From: Pantoea sp. Ap-967 | GTDB lineage: Bacteria > Pseudomonadota > Gammaproteobacteria > Pseudomonadales > Pseudomonadaceae | DNA: 64,000 nt | Assembly: GCF_011752565.1 (NCBI RefSeq) | Contig: NZ_VWXK01000002.1 | Span: forward strand, 1 to 64,000 | Direction of reading: 5' to 3' | Shown: piece after piece, positions 1-8,918 of the stretch | How the letters are laid out: the number at the start of each line of letters is the position of its first letter | Numbering within the stretch: the first letter of the stretch is position 1 | Translations under genes and position numbers: made by a program | Notes under the pieces: generated by a model | What the model was told of the DNA's origin: nothing | The model's input: the letters and a program-made list of their open reading frames with translations, nothing else | Databases searched by the model: none

Positions 1-1
1 C

Positions 2-1408
2 AACGTCAACGGCGTGCCACAGCCGAACGACCAGGACCACACCGTCGACATCATGTTCGTGGTCGACCCGGGCAAGCGTGCCTACGTCAACCGCATCAAC
101 TACCGCGGCAACACCAAGACCGAAGACCAGGTGCTGCGCCGCGAAATGCGCCAGATGGAAGGTGGCTGGGCTTCGACCTACCTGATCGACCAGTCCAAGA
201 CCCGCCTGCAGCGCCTGGGCTTCTTCAAGGACGTGAACGTTGAAACGCCAGCGGTAGCCGGTGTCGATGACCAGGTCGACGTGAACTACAGCGTCGAGGA
301 GCAAGCCTCCGGTTCGATCACCGCCAGTGTCGGCTTCGCCCAGAGCGCCGGCCTGATCCTGGGCGGTTCGATCAGCCAGAACAACTTCCTCGGCACCGGC
401 AACCGGGTGTCGATTGGCCTGACCCGCTCGGAATACCAGACCAAGTACAACTTCGGCTTTACCAACCCCTACTTCACCGAAGATGGCGTGAGCCTGGGCT
501 ACAACCTGTTCTACAGCAGCACCGACTACAGCGACTACTATGACGACGGCGTTTCCTACTACGCCATCAACAGCTACGGCGCCGGGGTGAACTTCGGCTA
601 CCCGATCAACGAAACGTCGCGCCTGACCTTCGGCCTGACCCTGCAGCACGACGACATCAACCCCGGCACTTACAGCGCCGACGAGATCTACGACTTCATC
701 CAGCGCGAAGGCGAAAGCTTCAACAACCTCAAGGCCTCGATCGGCTGGTCGGCATCGACCCTGAACAAGGGCGTGCTGGCCACCCGCGGCCACTCCCAAA
801 GCCTGACCCTGATGGCGACCACGCCAGGCAGCGACCTGTCGTTCTACAAGCTCGACTACACCGGCCAGACCTTCCTGCCGTTGAGCACCACCACCACCCT
901 GCGCCTGCACACCAGCCTGGGCTACGGCAATGGCTACGGCTCCACCGACGGCCTGCCCTTCTACGAAAGCTACACCGCCGGTGGCCAAGGCTCGGTGCGC
1001 GGTTTCAAGGACGGCACCCTCGGCCCACGCAGCACGCCGGCCACCGGCGCCTATGCCAGCGAAGGCCAGGCGTATTACTCCGACCGCGACACTGACGTGC
1101 TGGGCGGCAACATCCTGGTGACGGGCGGTGCCGAGTACATTTTCCCCGTGCCCTTCGTCAAGGACCAGAGCCAGCTGCGCAGCTCGGTGTTCGTCGACGC
1201 CGGCAACGTGTACGCCGACAAATGCTACCTGTCCACCACCCAAGGCTGTGGCAACGTGGACCTTAACCAGCTGGCCGTGTCGGTGGGCATCGGCGTGACC
1301 TGGTACAGCCCAATGGGGCCGTTGAGCTTCAGCCTGGCGGCGCCGTTGAAGAAGCCAGACAACGCCGAGACGCAGATCTTCCAGTTCTCCCTGGGCCAGA
1401 CGTTCTGA
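2..1408 (+). CDS. bamA: BamA-family outer membrane protein assembly factor, C-terminal part (5' end outside window)
   Basis: The reading frame is open from the first bases of the window, so the gene starts upstream; about 468 residues are visible. The visible part starts in the last POTRA domains (a segment with GKRAYVNRINYRGNTKT) and continues into the 16-stranded Omp85 barrel. The barrel has the conserved GSVRGF motif and ends in QTF with a terminal Phe, the usual Bam recognition signature. BamA folds and inserts beta-barrel proteins into the outer membrane. In pseudomonads the housekeeping bamA is normally followed by skp/ompH, lpxD and fabZ. Here a REP pair and unrelated genes follow, so this is probably an additional paralogue. 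The family call is firm; paralogue status is inferred from context only. Confidence 0.9.
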   Translation, partial: NVNGVPQPNDQDHTVDIMFVVDPGKRAYVNRINYRGNTKTEDQVLRREMRQMEGGWASTYLIDQSKTRLQRLGFFKDVNVETPAVAGVDDQVDVNYSVEEQASGSITASVGFAQSAGLILGGSISQNNFLGTGNRVSIGLTRSEYQTKYNFGFTNPYFTEDGVSLGYNLFYSSTDYSDYYDDGVSYYAINSYGAGVNFGYPINETSRLTFGLTLQHDDINPGTYSADEIYDFIQREGESFNNLKASIGWSASTLNKGVLATRGHSQSLTLMATTPGSDLSFYKLDYTGQTFLPLSTTTTLRLHTSLGYGNGYGSTDGLPFYESYTAGGQGSVRGFKDGTLGPRSTPATGAYASEGQAYYSDRDTDVLGGNILVTGGAEYIFPVPFVKDQSQLRSSVFVDAGNVYADKCYLSTTQGCGNVDLNQLAVSVGIGVTWYSPMGPLSFSLAAPLKKPDNAETQIFQFSLGQTF

Positions 1409-1440
1409 TTCACCGTCGCGAGCTCCATTCCCGTACACCT

Positions 1441-1553
1441 GTAGGAGCGAGCGCAGCTCGCGATGGGCTGCAAGGCAGCCCCGGCGCTCTGTGCTGCGAA
1501 GCTGCGAACCTGGGGCCGCTACGCGCCCCATCGCGAGCTGCGCTCGCTCCTAC
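1441..1553. repeat. REP pair (BIME) downstream of bamA-like gene
   Basis: Two inverted REP units (GTAGGAGCGAGCGCAGCTCG and its complement) flank a spacer that contains further short inverted repeats (GGCTGC/GCAGCC). It can form a long hairpin right after the bamA-like stop and may stabilise or terminate that transcript. The rest of 1409-1682 holds no gene. Confidence 0.9.
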
Positions 1554-1682
1554 CAGGGCAGGGCGCAGTTTTTTTGATGACACGCGCCACACAAATTACC
1601 CGCTTTTACCCTCGCTTAACCCAAGTTGACAGTCAGCTTGCCTAAGCTGAGATCCACATGAACAGGCCTGACAGGTAACCCC

Positions 1683-2027
1683 ATGCCCCCCTTCGCACCC
1701 GCCGCGCTGGCCACGGCACTGCACGATGACGTTCCGCCCTCGCTGCTCGCCCTGGTGCAACAGCGCCTGGCCGCCCTGCTCGGCCCGCGCTACACGGTCA
1801 TCCTCGCCGCCAGCGGCGAACAACCCAGCCACTACCACCTGGCCATCCAGCACAGCCAGAGCGGCGTGTCGATGGAAGACAGCGGCCCCATCGGCCCAGA
1901 CGTTGCCGAGCACCTGCTGGCCCTTGGCGGCCAGGTCAAGGCCATGCTCGACTCGCCCACCTTCGCCCGCATGGGCAGCGACGACCCCACGCGCCCCCTG
2001 GTGTGGCTGCGCGACCAGGCTTTTTGA
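1683..2027 (+). CDS. hypothetical protein, 114 aa
   Basis: A small acidic soluble protein I do not recognise. It has no signal peptide or membrane segment. The N-terminal half is alanine/leucine-rich and helical, with LLALVQQRLAALLGPRYTVI followed by a beta-like segment. AGGTAA lies about 7 bases upstream of the ATG. It stands alone between a REP pair and a divergent-looking leader. Codon use matches the neighbours, which supports a real gene. No function is assigned. Confidence 0.6.
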   Translation: MPPFAPAALATALHDDVPPSLLALVQQRLAALLGPRYTVILAASGEQPSHYHLAIQHSQSGVSMEDSGPIGPDVAEHLLALGGQVKAMLDSPTFARMGSDDPTRPLVWLRDQAF

Positions 2028-2109
2028 CCGTGCGCTGACCGCCTGTCGCCTGGGCAAAAGTCACTAAACTGCTGACCGGCCAGAACTTTTCCCCATTTAC
2101 TTGTCTATT

Positions 2110-2168
2110 GGGACATGCACACGCGTGCACCGAACGCGACCCGAAGGTGCCGCGCCGGTGCATGTCCC
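2110..2168 (+). promoter_or_regulatory. long inverted repeat in the leader of the 2196 gene
   Basis: GGGACATGCAC at 2110-2120 is perfectly complementary to GTGCATGTCCC at 2158-2168. The 37-base interval has its own GC-rich inverted segments. The structure ends 27 bases before the next start codon. It could be an RNA hairpin in the 5' UTR or a wide operator. The repeat is seen directly; its role is unknown. Confidence 0.5.
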
Positions 2169-2195
2169 TATGTCAACCTGGGGTTGTCCTAGCAC

Positions 2196-2576
2196 ATGAA
2201 CATCAAACTTCCGAGACTGCTGCTCACTGGCCTGTTCGCACTCGCCGCCATCGGTTCGGCCCACGCGAACCCGATGCACACCTCGAACCCTGCCCTGGCC
2301 AACCCAACGGCCGTGCAGGCACCGGCAAGGGCTGCCGAAAACCCCTGGCCGAGCCTGGCCAGCGTGGCCGATGCCCAACCCACCACACTGTTGGCCCATG
2401 ACGACCGCTACTGGCGCGACGGCCGTTGGCACTATCGCAGCGAAGACCGCCGCCGCGAAGAATGGCGCCGCGCCCAATGGCGCCGCGAGCAGGCCCGCCG
2501 CGAGGCCGAACGCCGCCGCGACTGGGAGCGCCACCACCGCAATGCCCATTACGATGACCACCGCTACCACCGTTGA
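2196..2576 (+). CDS. secreted Arg/His-rich small protein, 126 aa
   Basis: Residues 1-24 form a clear Sec signal peptide (MNIKLPRLLLTGLFALAAIG, then SAHA), so the product should be periplasmic or secreted. After a Pro/Ala-rich linker, the C-terminal 60 residues are dominated by Arg, Glu, His and Trp, in a pattern like RRREEWRRAQWRREQARRE followed by a His/Asp/Tyr tail. Such highly charged exported proteins occur widely in pseudomonads without a known role. Metal or polyanion binding is conceivable from composition but is not shown. The start is fixed by the signal peptide. Confidence 0.7.
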   Translation: MNIKLPRLLLTGLFALAAIGSAHANPMHTSNPALANPTAVQAPARAAENPWPSLASVADAQPTTLLAHDDRYWRDGRWHYRSEDRRREEWRRAQWRREQARREAERRRDWERHHRNAHYDDHRYHR

Positions 2577-2603
2577 GACCATAACGTATCTGACATAGCC
2601 AAC

Positions 2604-2633
2604 ATGCCTGGCGCGCCATGGGCGCGCCGGCAT
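2604..2633 (+). terminator. strong GC hairpin after the 2196 gene
   Basis: ATGCC-T-GGCGCGCC, a three-base ATG loop, then GGCGCGCC-GGCAT forms a 13-pair stem between the stop at 2576 and the ribosome-binding site at 2670. There is no U-tract, so it may act as a leaky terminator or mRNA stabiliser rather than a classical terminator. Confidence 0.45.
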
Positions 2634-2680
2634 CGCTTCTCCAGAATGGTGCTTGCCATTCGAAAACAAGGAGAAGCGAA

Positions 2681-3736
2681 ATGTCCAATTCCGCCACCGC
2701 CTGCCAGAGCGTCACCTGGAACCCGATCACCCAGGCCAGTTCGTTCCCCCCCCACGACCGTGACATCCTCACCCGCCACTGGCACCCCGTCGCCTTCGGC
2801 CACGAAGTAGGCGACAAACCCTATGCCGTCACCCTGCTCGACGAACCCATCGTGCTGTACCGCGCCGGGGGCAAGCTCAATGCCGCCCGCGATATCTGCA
2901 GCCACCGTGGCGCGCCGCTGAGCCGTGGCTGGGTGCAGGGCGAAAACATCATTTGCCCCTACCACGGGCTGCACTTCGGCACCGACGGGCGTTGCACCCG
3001 CATTCCTTCCGAACCCAACGCCAACCTTACCGAACGCCACCGCATCCAGATGTACACGGCCCGCGAGGCGTTCGGCCTGGTCTGGGTGCTGATTAACGGC
3101 CACGACGCACCGTTCCCGGAAATGCCCTCCTGGGACGACGCCAGCTACCAGCGCATCCTGCCCCCTTCAATCGACATCGCCGCCTCGGCCGGGCGCCAGG
3201 TAGAGGGATTCATCGATGTTGCCCACTTTGCCTGGATTCACCACGATGCCTTCGCCGACCGCGACAACCCGGTGGTGCCAACCTACAAGGCCGAACTCAC
3301 CGCCCACGGCCTGCACGCCGAGTACGTCAGCAGCGTGAGCAATTTCCCCAAGCACCTGCAGCACCGTGCACCCAGCGGTTTCCAGTGGGTGCGCACCTTC
3401 GATGTATTCGCCCCGTTCACCGCGCGCCTGGCGGTCAACTTCCCCGATCCCCAGCAGCGGTTGGTGATTCTCAACGCCGCCAGCCCGATTTCCGCGCGTA
3501 AAACCCGCATGTTCTGCGCCATCACCCGCAACTTCGACCAAGACCTGCCGCTGGACGATGTGTACGCCTTCAACCAGCAGGTTTTCGAGGAGGACCGCGA
3601 CATCGTCGAGCTGTGCCGCCCCGAAGACCTGCCACTGGACCTGTCGCTGGAAATCCACATTCCCGCCGACCGTTCGTCCACCGCGTACCGCCGCGCCTTG
3701 AGCAAGCTGGGCCTGGGCCGCGCCTTTACCAGCTAA
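2681..3736 (+). CDS. Rieske-type ring-hydroxylating/demethylating oxygenase, alpha subunit
   Basis: A 351-residue mononuclear iron oxygenase of the vanillate O-demethylase type. The Rieske [2Fe-2S] ligands are C73-x-H75 (CSHRGAP) and C92-x2-H95 (CPYHGLH). The mononuclear iron ligands are D179-x2-H182-x4-H187 (FIDVAHFAWIHH). Such enzymes hydroxylate or demethylate aromatic or other small substrates with electrons from a partner reductase. The start is set by an AAGGAG site ten bases upstream. The next gene, 27 bases on, encodes a rubredoxin-reductase fusion, probably its electron donor. That is unusual, since VanA-type oxygenases normally use a flavin-ferredoxin reductase. The substrate cannot be read from the sequence. 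Confidence 0.85.
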   Translation: MSNSATACQSVTWNPITQASSFPPHDRDILTRHWHPVAFGHEVGDKPYAVTLLDEPIVLYRAGGKLNAARDICSHRGAPLSRGWVQGENIICPYHGLHFGTDGRCTRIPSEPNANLTERHRIQMYTAREAFGLVWVLINGHDAPFPEMPSWDDASYQRILPPSIDIAASAGRQVEGFIDVAHFAWIHHDAFADRDNPVVPTYKAELTAHGLHAEYVSSVSNFPKHLQHRAPSGFQWVRTFDVFAPFTARLAVNFPDPQQRLVILNAASPISARKTRMFCAITRNFDQDLPLDDVYAFNQQVFEEDRDIVELCRPEDLPLDLSLEIHIPADRSSTAYRRALSKLGLGRAFTS

Positions 3737-3763
3737 GCGCCAACTGCCTTGGGAGTATCGAGC

Positions 3764-5125
3764 ATGTACAAATGGGAATGCCTGGTGTGTGGCTTCATCT
3801 ATGACGAAGCCCTGGGAATACCGGAAGACGGCATCAAGGCCGGCACCCGCTGGGAGGATGTGCCCCCGGACTGGTTCTGCCCGGAATGCGGCGTGGGCAA
3901 GGGCGACTTCGACATGATCCGCCTGCCCCAGGACAGCGCCGCGGCCCAGCCGCCAGCCCCGGCAGTGGCGCAACCGGTGGTGATCCTCGGCAGCGGCCTG
4001 GCCGGCTACACCGTGGCCCGTGAACTGCGCAAGCTGGACCCCGACGTCGCCATGGTGATCGTCACCCGCGATGGCGGCGAGTTCTATTCCAAGCCTGCGC
4101 TGTCCAATGCCTTGCAAAGTGGCCGGCTGCCCGAGCAGTTGGTCACCCACAGCGCCGCGCAGATGGCCGAGCAGTTGCGTGCCCAGGTCATCACCACCCG
4201 CCGCGTGGAGCGGATCGACATCGCCAACCAGTGCGTGCACATCGAAGGCCAGGTGCAAGGCTACAGCGCGCTGGTGCTGGCCTTGGGCGCCGACCCACGG
4301 CGCCCAACGCTGGAAGGCGACGCCACGGGCGCGATCATCACCGTCAACGACCTTGACGATTACCGCCACTTTCGCCAGCAAATCGGCCAGGCCAGCCGCA
4401 TCGCCATCCTCGGTGGCGGGCTGATCGGTTGCGAATTCGCCAACGACCTGCGCCACGCCGGGCATGCGGTGAGCATCGTCGACCGCGCCAATTGGCCCTT
4501 GAGCCGCCTGTTGCCGGCACCGGCTGGCGAAGCGATGGCCAAGGCCCTGCAGTCGATCGGGGTGGGGTTGGCCCTGGGGGCGACGCCCGTGGCCGTGCGC
4601 CAGCATGGCCAGGCGCTGCAGGTGTGCATGGACGATGGCCAGGTGCTGGAGGTGGACTACGTGCTCAGCGCCATCGGCCTGGCGCCACGGGTGGAGCTGG
4701 CCCGTGCCGCGGGCCTTGCGGTGGCCGGCGGCATCGTCACCGATGCCTGGCTGCAAACCAGTGCCAAGGGTGTCTATGCCCTGGGTGACTGCGCCCAGGT
4801 GCATGACCGGGTGCTGCCCTATGTGCTGCCGATCATGCACCAGGCCCGCGCCCTGGCCCGGACCCTGGCCGGCCAGCCGACTGCAGTCGCCTACCCGGCC
4901 ATGCCGGTAACCATCAAGACCAGCGTGTTGCCCACGATTGTCGCCTCACCGGTGGAAGAGCACGGGGCCTGGTCGACCGAGCTGCTGGGCCATTGCGAAC
5001 AGGGTATCGCCAAGGTTCGCGCCCTCTACCACGGCCCCCGGCAGCAGTTGCAGGGCTTCGTGCTGATGGGCGCTGCCACTGCGGAAAAAGCGGAGCTGGT
5101 CAAAGGCCTGGCGAACGGGGGGTAA
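3764..5125 (+). CDS. rubredoxin-FAD-dependent rubredoxin reductase fusion
   Basis: 453 residues. Residues 1-52 are a rubredoxin, with iron ligands C6-x2-C9 and C39-x2-C42 (CLVCG, CPECG). After an Ala/Pro linker, residues about 72-450 form an NAD(P)H-dependent FAD reductase of the rubredoxin-reductase type. It has [16 protein letters not shown] for [16 protein letters not shown] for NAD(P)H and GDCAQV near the C-terminus. Electrons would pass from NAD(P)H to FAD to the built-in rubredoxin. The chosen ATG begins MYKWEC, the usual rubredoxin start, behind a GGGAG site. It lies in tandem with the Rieske oxygenase, probably as its redox partner. Confidence 0.88.
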   Translation: MYKWECLVCGFIYDEALGIPEDGIKAGTRWEDVPPDWFCPECGVGKGDFDMIRLPQDSAAAQPPAPAVAQPVVILGSGLAGYTVARELRKLDPDVAMVIVTRDGGEFYSKPALSNALQSGRLPEQLVTHSAAQMAEQLRAQVITTRRVERIDIANQCVHIEGQVQGYSALVLALGADPRRPTLEGDATGAIITVNDLDDYRHFRQQIGQASRIAILGGGLIGCEFANDLRHAGHAVSIVDRANWPLSRLLPAPAGEAMAKALQSIGVGLALGATPVAVRQHGQALQVCMDDGQVLEVDYVLSAIGLAPRVELARAAGLAVAGGIVTDAWLQTSAKGVYALGDCAQVHDRVLPYVLPIMHQARALARTLAGQPTAVAYPAMPVTIKTSVLPTIVASPVEEHGAWSTELLGHCEQGIAKVRALYHGPRQQLQGFVLMGAATAEKAELVKGLANGG

Positions 5126-5137
5126 CGGCCCAGCTAA

Positions 5138-5163
5138 TCGGTATATAGTTATCTATATACCGA
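5138..5163. promoter_or_regulatory. 26-base near-continuous palindrome, candidate operator
   Basis: TCGGTATATAG, TTAT, CTATATACCGA is a perfect 11-bp inverted repeat around four bases. It lies 26 bases before the LysR start and just after the reductase stop. The AT-rich symmetric form fits an autoregulatory binding site better than a terminator. Confidence 0.55.
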
Positions 5164-5189
5164 ACCCTTCCTGCCTGGTAGCCAGCCCC

Positions 5190-6098
5190 ATGCCCAACTG
5201 CGACACCCAGCTGCTGCGCACGCTGCATATCCTGCTCACCGAATGCAGCGTGTCGCGCAGTGCCGAACGCCTCGGGCAAAGCCAGCCCGCCGTCAGCGTG
5301 GCCCTGCGCCGCTTGCGCCAGCTCACCGGCGACCCCCTGCTGGTGCGCAGTGGCAGCCGCATGGTACTGACCAGCCATGGGCAGAGCCTGATCGAGCCCG
5401 TCGCCCAGGCCCTGGCCGGGATCGAGCAGGTGCTGCACCCGATCGACCGCTTCGACCCCGCCACCACCCGCCAGCACTTTCGCATCAGCACCCCGGACTA
5501 CCTCAGCGTGTTCTTCGTGCCCGCCATCATCGAACGCTTCCAGGCCCAGGCGCCGTTCGCCACCCTGGAGCTTACCCACCTGCAGGCCGAAGGCGGCTAT
5601 GCCCGCGGGCTGGAGGAAGGCGCGCTGGACCTGGTCATCGGCAATTGGCGCAGCCCGGCGCAACACCTGCACCTGCAGGCATTGTGCGATGACGATTTGG
5701 TGTGCCTGGTGCGCGACGGCCACCCGGTGCCGCCCGGCGCCCTCGACCGCGAGGCCTACCTGCAGGCAGACCACCTGGACGTGCTGACCCACAATGCCTC
5801 CGGCCAGGGCACGATTGGCGCGGAACTGGAGCGCAGCGGCCTGGCCCGGCGGGTGACCACGACCCTGCCGTACTTTTGCCTGGCGCCCTACGCCCTGGTC
5901 AAAAGCAACCTGGTGTTCACCACCACGCGGGCATTTGCCAGGCATTACGCCGAACTGCTGCCGGTGCGAATCGAGCCGTTCCCGGTACCGGCCCAGCCCC
6001 TGCGCTATTACCAGCTATGGCACGCACGCAAGCACCGGGCCCAGGCCTCGAAGTGGCTGCGCGGCCTGGTGCTGGCGGCAGCCAAGGTCATTGCCTGA
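5190..6098 (+). CDS. LysR-family transcriptional regulator
   Basis: 302 residues with an N-terminal winged helix (LLTECSVSRSAERLGQSQPA, continuing VSVALRRLRQLTGDPLLVR) and a periplasmic-binding-like effector domain from about residue 90. It follows the Rieske/rubredoxin genes in the same direction, 64 bases downstream of the reductase stop. It is therefore a candidate regulator of that pair, although LysR genes are more often divergent from their targets. A perfect palindrome lies directly upstream. The NodD/nahR-like N-terminus is suggestive of aromatic-compound sensing, but the effector is unknown. Confidence 0.9.
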   Translation: MPNCDTQLLRTLHILLTECSVSRSAERLGQSQPAVSVALRRLRQLTGDPLLVRSGSRMVLTSHGQSLIEPVAQALAGIEQVLHPIDRFDPATTRQHFRISTPDYLSVFFVPAIIERFQAQAPFATLELTHLQAEGGYARGLEEGALDLVIGNWRSPAQHLHLQALCDDDLVCLVRDGHPVPPGALDREAYLQADHLDVLTHNASGQGTIGAELERSGLARRVTTTLPYFCLAPYALVKSNLVFTTTRAFARHYAELLPVRIEPFPVPAQPLRYYQLWHARKHRAQASKWLRGLVLAAAKVIA

Positions 6099-6208
6099 GC
6101 AACTGGCCGATAATTCTCACGCACATTCGCTGTATATTTTTGTATATTGCGCATTCCCCATCTTCAGCGCGCTGATCGAGGCATCAGGCGCCGCCAGGAA
6201 TCGTTGCC

Positions 6209-6847
6209 GTGTACATCATGCCGTTCGAACTGCCGCGAGAAACCCCCAAGGCGCCGGATGATCCCGCGCCCGACCCGGTTCGCAGGGTTATCCTCGATGC
6301 CGCCAGCGAAGCGTTCGCCCTGCAGGGGTACGCCGCGACCAAGCTGTCGGTGATTGCCGCACTGGCCAGCCTGCCGCGCTCCAACGTGCTCTACTACTTC
6401 AAGACCAAGGCCAACCTCTATATGCAGGTGCTGGCCGACATTGCCCCGCGCTACCTGCAGGCATGCGCGCCGTTTCAACATGGCGATGCACCCCTGGAGG
6501 CCTTGAGCCGCACGGTGACCTCGATGCTGCAACTGTTCGAAGGCCAACCGTTTGCCTCGAAGGTGTTCTTGCAGGAACTCAAGGAAGGTGGCCGGCGCAT
6601 TCCGGGGGATTTCCTGGATTGTTGGGCGAGCCAGGCACGGCAGAACACCGCGCAGATTCGGCAGTGGGTGGACAATGGCAAGCTGGCGGCGGTGAACCCC
6701 GAGCATGTGTTGCCGTCGGTGTGGGCCATGGCCCAGTCGTGCCTTGGCAGGGGTTGGGATGCGCCGCGCGGTGGGGCCCAGCCTTTGGACTATCGCGTTG
6801 CCAGTGCGTCGGTGCACCGGCTGCTGAGCGGCTTGGCGCCGGGTTAG
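6209..6847 (+). CDS. TetR-family transcriptional regulator
   Basis: 212 residues. The TetR helix-turn-helix spans roughly residues 25-70 (ILDAASEAFALQGYAATKLS, then SNVLYYFKTKANLY). It is followed by a C-terminal ligand-binding helical bundle of the YcdC/RutR-like subgroup. The GTG start is preceded by AGGA at a good distance; an ATG three codons later (6218) is the alternative. It stands alone before a REP pair, and no obvious divergent target gene is adjacent. Confidence 0.88.
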   Translation: MYIMPFELPRETPKAPDDPAPDPVRRVILDAASEAFALQGYAATKLSVIAALASLPRSNVLYYFKTKANLYMQVLADIAPRYLQACAPFQHGDAPLEALSRTVTSMLQLFEGQPFASKVFLQELKEGGRRIPGDFLDCWASQARQNTAQIRQWVDNGKLAAVNPEHVLPSVWAMAQSCLGRGWDAPRGGAQPLDYRVASASVHRLLSGLAPG

Positions 6848-6857
6848 CGATAGCGCG

Positions 6858-6980
6858 TGTGAGATCGAGCGCCGCCTACGCGGCGCATCGCGAGCTGCGC
6901 TCGCTCCTACCGGTTTAGATAGCCTCCGTAGGAGCGAGCGCAGCTCGCGAAGCGCCGCGCGGGCGTCGCTCGATCTCACA
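6858..6980. repeat. REP pair with extended arms between convergent genes
   Basis: Outer arms GAGATCGAGCG and CGCTCGATCTC enclose REP units GCGAGCTGCGCTCGCTCCTA and complement. The element separates the convergent TetR and P-type ATPase genes and could serve as a two-way terminator. Confidence 0.88.
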
Positions 6981-6998
6981 GGCACCTACCCACCCCAG

Positions 6999-8918
6999 TC
7001 AGCCCCGCTCGTCATAGCGCAACAACCGCCCGGCATTGGACAACACCAGCAACGTACTGAAGTTGTGCAGCAACGCCGCGATCATCGCCCCCGCGGCCCC
7101 CAGCAAACCAAACGCCGCCGCCAGCATGATCGCCAAGGTCCAGCCCAGGCCGATCAACACATTCACCTGCAAGGTACGCCGGCACAGGCGGCTCAGGCGC
7201 ACGCAGGTGCCCAGGCGGCGCAGGTCGCCATTGATCAGCACGATGTCAGCCGCCGCCAGCGCGATATCCGCACCGCCCGCCCCCATCGCCACGCCCACCG
7301 CGCCGGCCTTCAGTGCCAGCGAGTCGTTGATCCCATCGCCCACCACCAATGGCCGAAAACCGGCCTGCAACTCCTGGTTCACCTGGGCCAGCTTGTCCTG
7401 TGGCAAAGCTTCGGCCACCACCCGGCTGACACCAACCTGCGCGGCGATCGCATCGGCGACGCGGCGGCGGTCGCCGGTCAGCAGCAACTGGCGCTGCAAG
7501 CCCAACTCGCGCAATTGCTGCAGGGCATCGGCCGCCTCGGCACGTACGTTGTCAGCCAGCAGCAACCAGGCCAGGAAGCGGCCATTCAAGGCCAGGCCGG
7601 CAATCGGGCCGTCATGGGCCGGCACCGGCCCGTGTTCGATGCCCAGCCGGCCGAACAGCTCTGGCCGCCCCAGCGCCGCCTCACCCTGCCCCGTCTGGGC
7701 AACGATGCCAAAGCCCTGGCGCTCCTGCACATCGAGCAGCGGCAATTGCTCGGCATGCACCACCAACGCAGCCAAGGCGCGGCTGACCGGGTGGCTGCTG
7801 GCACTGGCAAGGCTGGCGGCCAGGCGCACGGCGGCGGCCTGGTCGACGCTGGCGTCGGCCAGTTCGACACTGCGCAGGCGCAGGTCGCCGTAGGTCAGGG
7901 TGCCGGTCTTGTCGATCACCAGCGACGTCAGGTCGGCCAGTTCCTCCAGGAACGCCGAGCCGCGAATCAGGATGCCATGCCGGGCAGCCACGGCGATGCC
8001 GGCCACCGCCGTGGCCGGCGCCGACAGCACCAACGCGCAGGGGCACGCCGCCACCAGCACCGCCAGCATGGCCTGGGCATCGCTGGTGATGAACCAGGTG
8101 ACAGCGGCAATCAGCAGCACCAGCACCAGGTAGCGCCCGGCATGGCGTTCGAGCAGGCGGGTAATCGGCGGTTTGGCGCGCTCGGCGCGCTGCATCAGGG
8201 CGATGACCTTGCCCAGCGTGGAATCGTCACCCACCCGGGTGATTTCCACCCGCAGCAGGCCGTCGAGGTTGATCGAGCCGCCGTGGATGTCCATGCCGGG
8301 CGCAACTTCCAGGGGCACCGCCTCGCCCGTGATGGGCGCGCAGTCAAGGCTGGCGTGCCCCTCCACCACCCGGCCATCGGCCGGCACCCGGTCACCGGCG
8401 CGCACCTCGACCTGGTCGCCCGGCTGCAGGCTGGCATTGTCGACCTCGCGTACCTCGCCGCTGCTGCCAATCAGCCGCGCCTGGCTGCGGGTCAGGCGCC
8501 CCAGCGCGGCAATCGCTTCCTGGGAGCCCAGCACGCTGCGCTCTTCAAGCATGTGGCCGAAGATCATGATGATCGGCAGCAACGCGGCGGTCGCCAAGTC
8601 GCCGGTGGCCCAGGCGCCGAGCATGGCCAGGCCGATCAACTGGTCGGTGATGCCGTGCAGGCTGGGCCGCAACAAGCTGTGCCAGGCCGAGCGCAGCACC
8701 GGAATGGCCACCAGCAGCGACGCCGCGCCCAGCAGCAACTGGCTGACTTCGTACTGCTGCGGCAACAACCAGCGCCACAGCAGGCCTAGCCCGAGCAGCC
8801 CCAGGGCGAGCATGGCCAGGGTCAGCTGGCGCGCGGCGCTGCGCTGCTCGGCAGCGCTCAGCAGGCCTGTACCCAGGTGGAAGTGGGCATGGTGCCCGTC
8901 ACAGTGATGGCTACTCAA
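6999..8918 (-). CDS. P1B-type heavy-metal-transporting ATPase with His-rich N-terminus
   Basis: 639 residues of inner-membrane transporter. It has an actuator TGE motif (APITGEAVP near 195), the transmembrane metal motif CPC at 292-294, the phosphorylation site D336 (DKTGTLT), a SSHPVS motif and the GDGIND hinge. There is no HMA domain; instead the N-terminus is His-rich (MSSHHCDGHHAHFH). In the last helix the Asp typical of Zn/Cd pumps (ADTGAT in ZntA) is replaced by an LHNFST segment, so metal specificity is uncertain. It overlaps the upstream SPFH gene by four bases and ends a four-gene operon with a Zur-box-like site in front. Zinc-linked function is inferred. Confidence 0.88.
   Translation of the reverse strand: MSSHHCDGHHAHFHLGTGLLSAAEQRSAARQLTLAMLALGLLGLGLLWRWLLPQQYEVSQLLLGAASLLVAIPVLRSAWHSLLRPSLHGITDQLIGLAMLGAWATGDLATAALLPIIMIFGHMLEERSVLGSQEAIAALGRLTRSQARLIGSSGEVREVDNASLQPGDQVEVRAGDRVPADGRVVEGHASLDCAPITGEAVPLEVAPGMDIHGGSINLDGLLRVEITRVGDDSTLGKVIALMQRAERAKPPITRLLERHAGRYLVLVLLIAAVTWFITSDAQAMLAVLVAACPCALVLSAPATAVAGIAVAARHGILIRGSAFLEELADLTSLVIDKTGTLTYGDLRLRSVELADASVDQAAAVRLAASLASASSHPVSRALAALVVHAEQLPLLDVQERQGFGIVAQTGQGEAALGRPELFGRLGIEHGPVPAHDGPIAGLALNGRFLAWLLLADNVRAEAADALQQLRELGLQRQLLLTGDRRRVADAIAAQVGVSRVVAEALPQDKLAQVNQELQAGFRPLVVGDGINDSLALKAGAVGVAMGAGGADIALAAADIVLINGDLRRLGTCVRLSRLCRRTLQVNVLIGLGWTLAIMLAAAFGLLGAAGAMIAALLHNFSTLLVLSNAGRLLRYDERG

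Noticed and set aside
3167..4840. Long minus-strand open frame opposite the Rieske/rubredoxin genes
   Set aside because: Low-complexity His/Gly/Ala/Gln product typical of antisense frames in GC-rich genes; the plus strand has clear families.
7065..8789. Long plus-strand open frame opposite the P-type ATPase
   Set aside because: Gln/His/Ala-rich antisense frame; the ATPase motifs on the minus strand are unmistakable.
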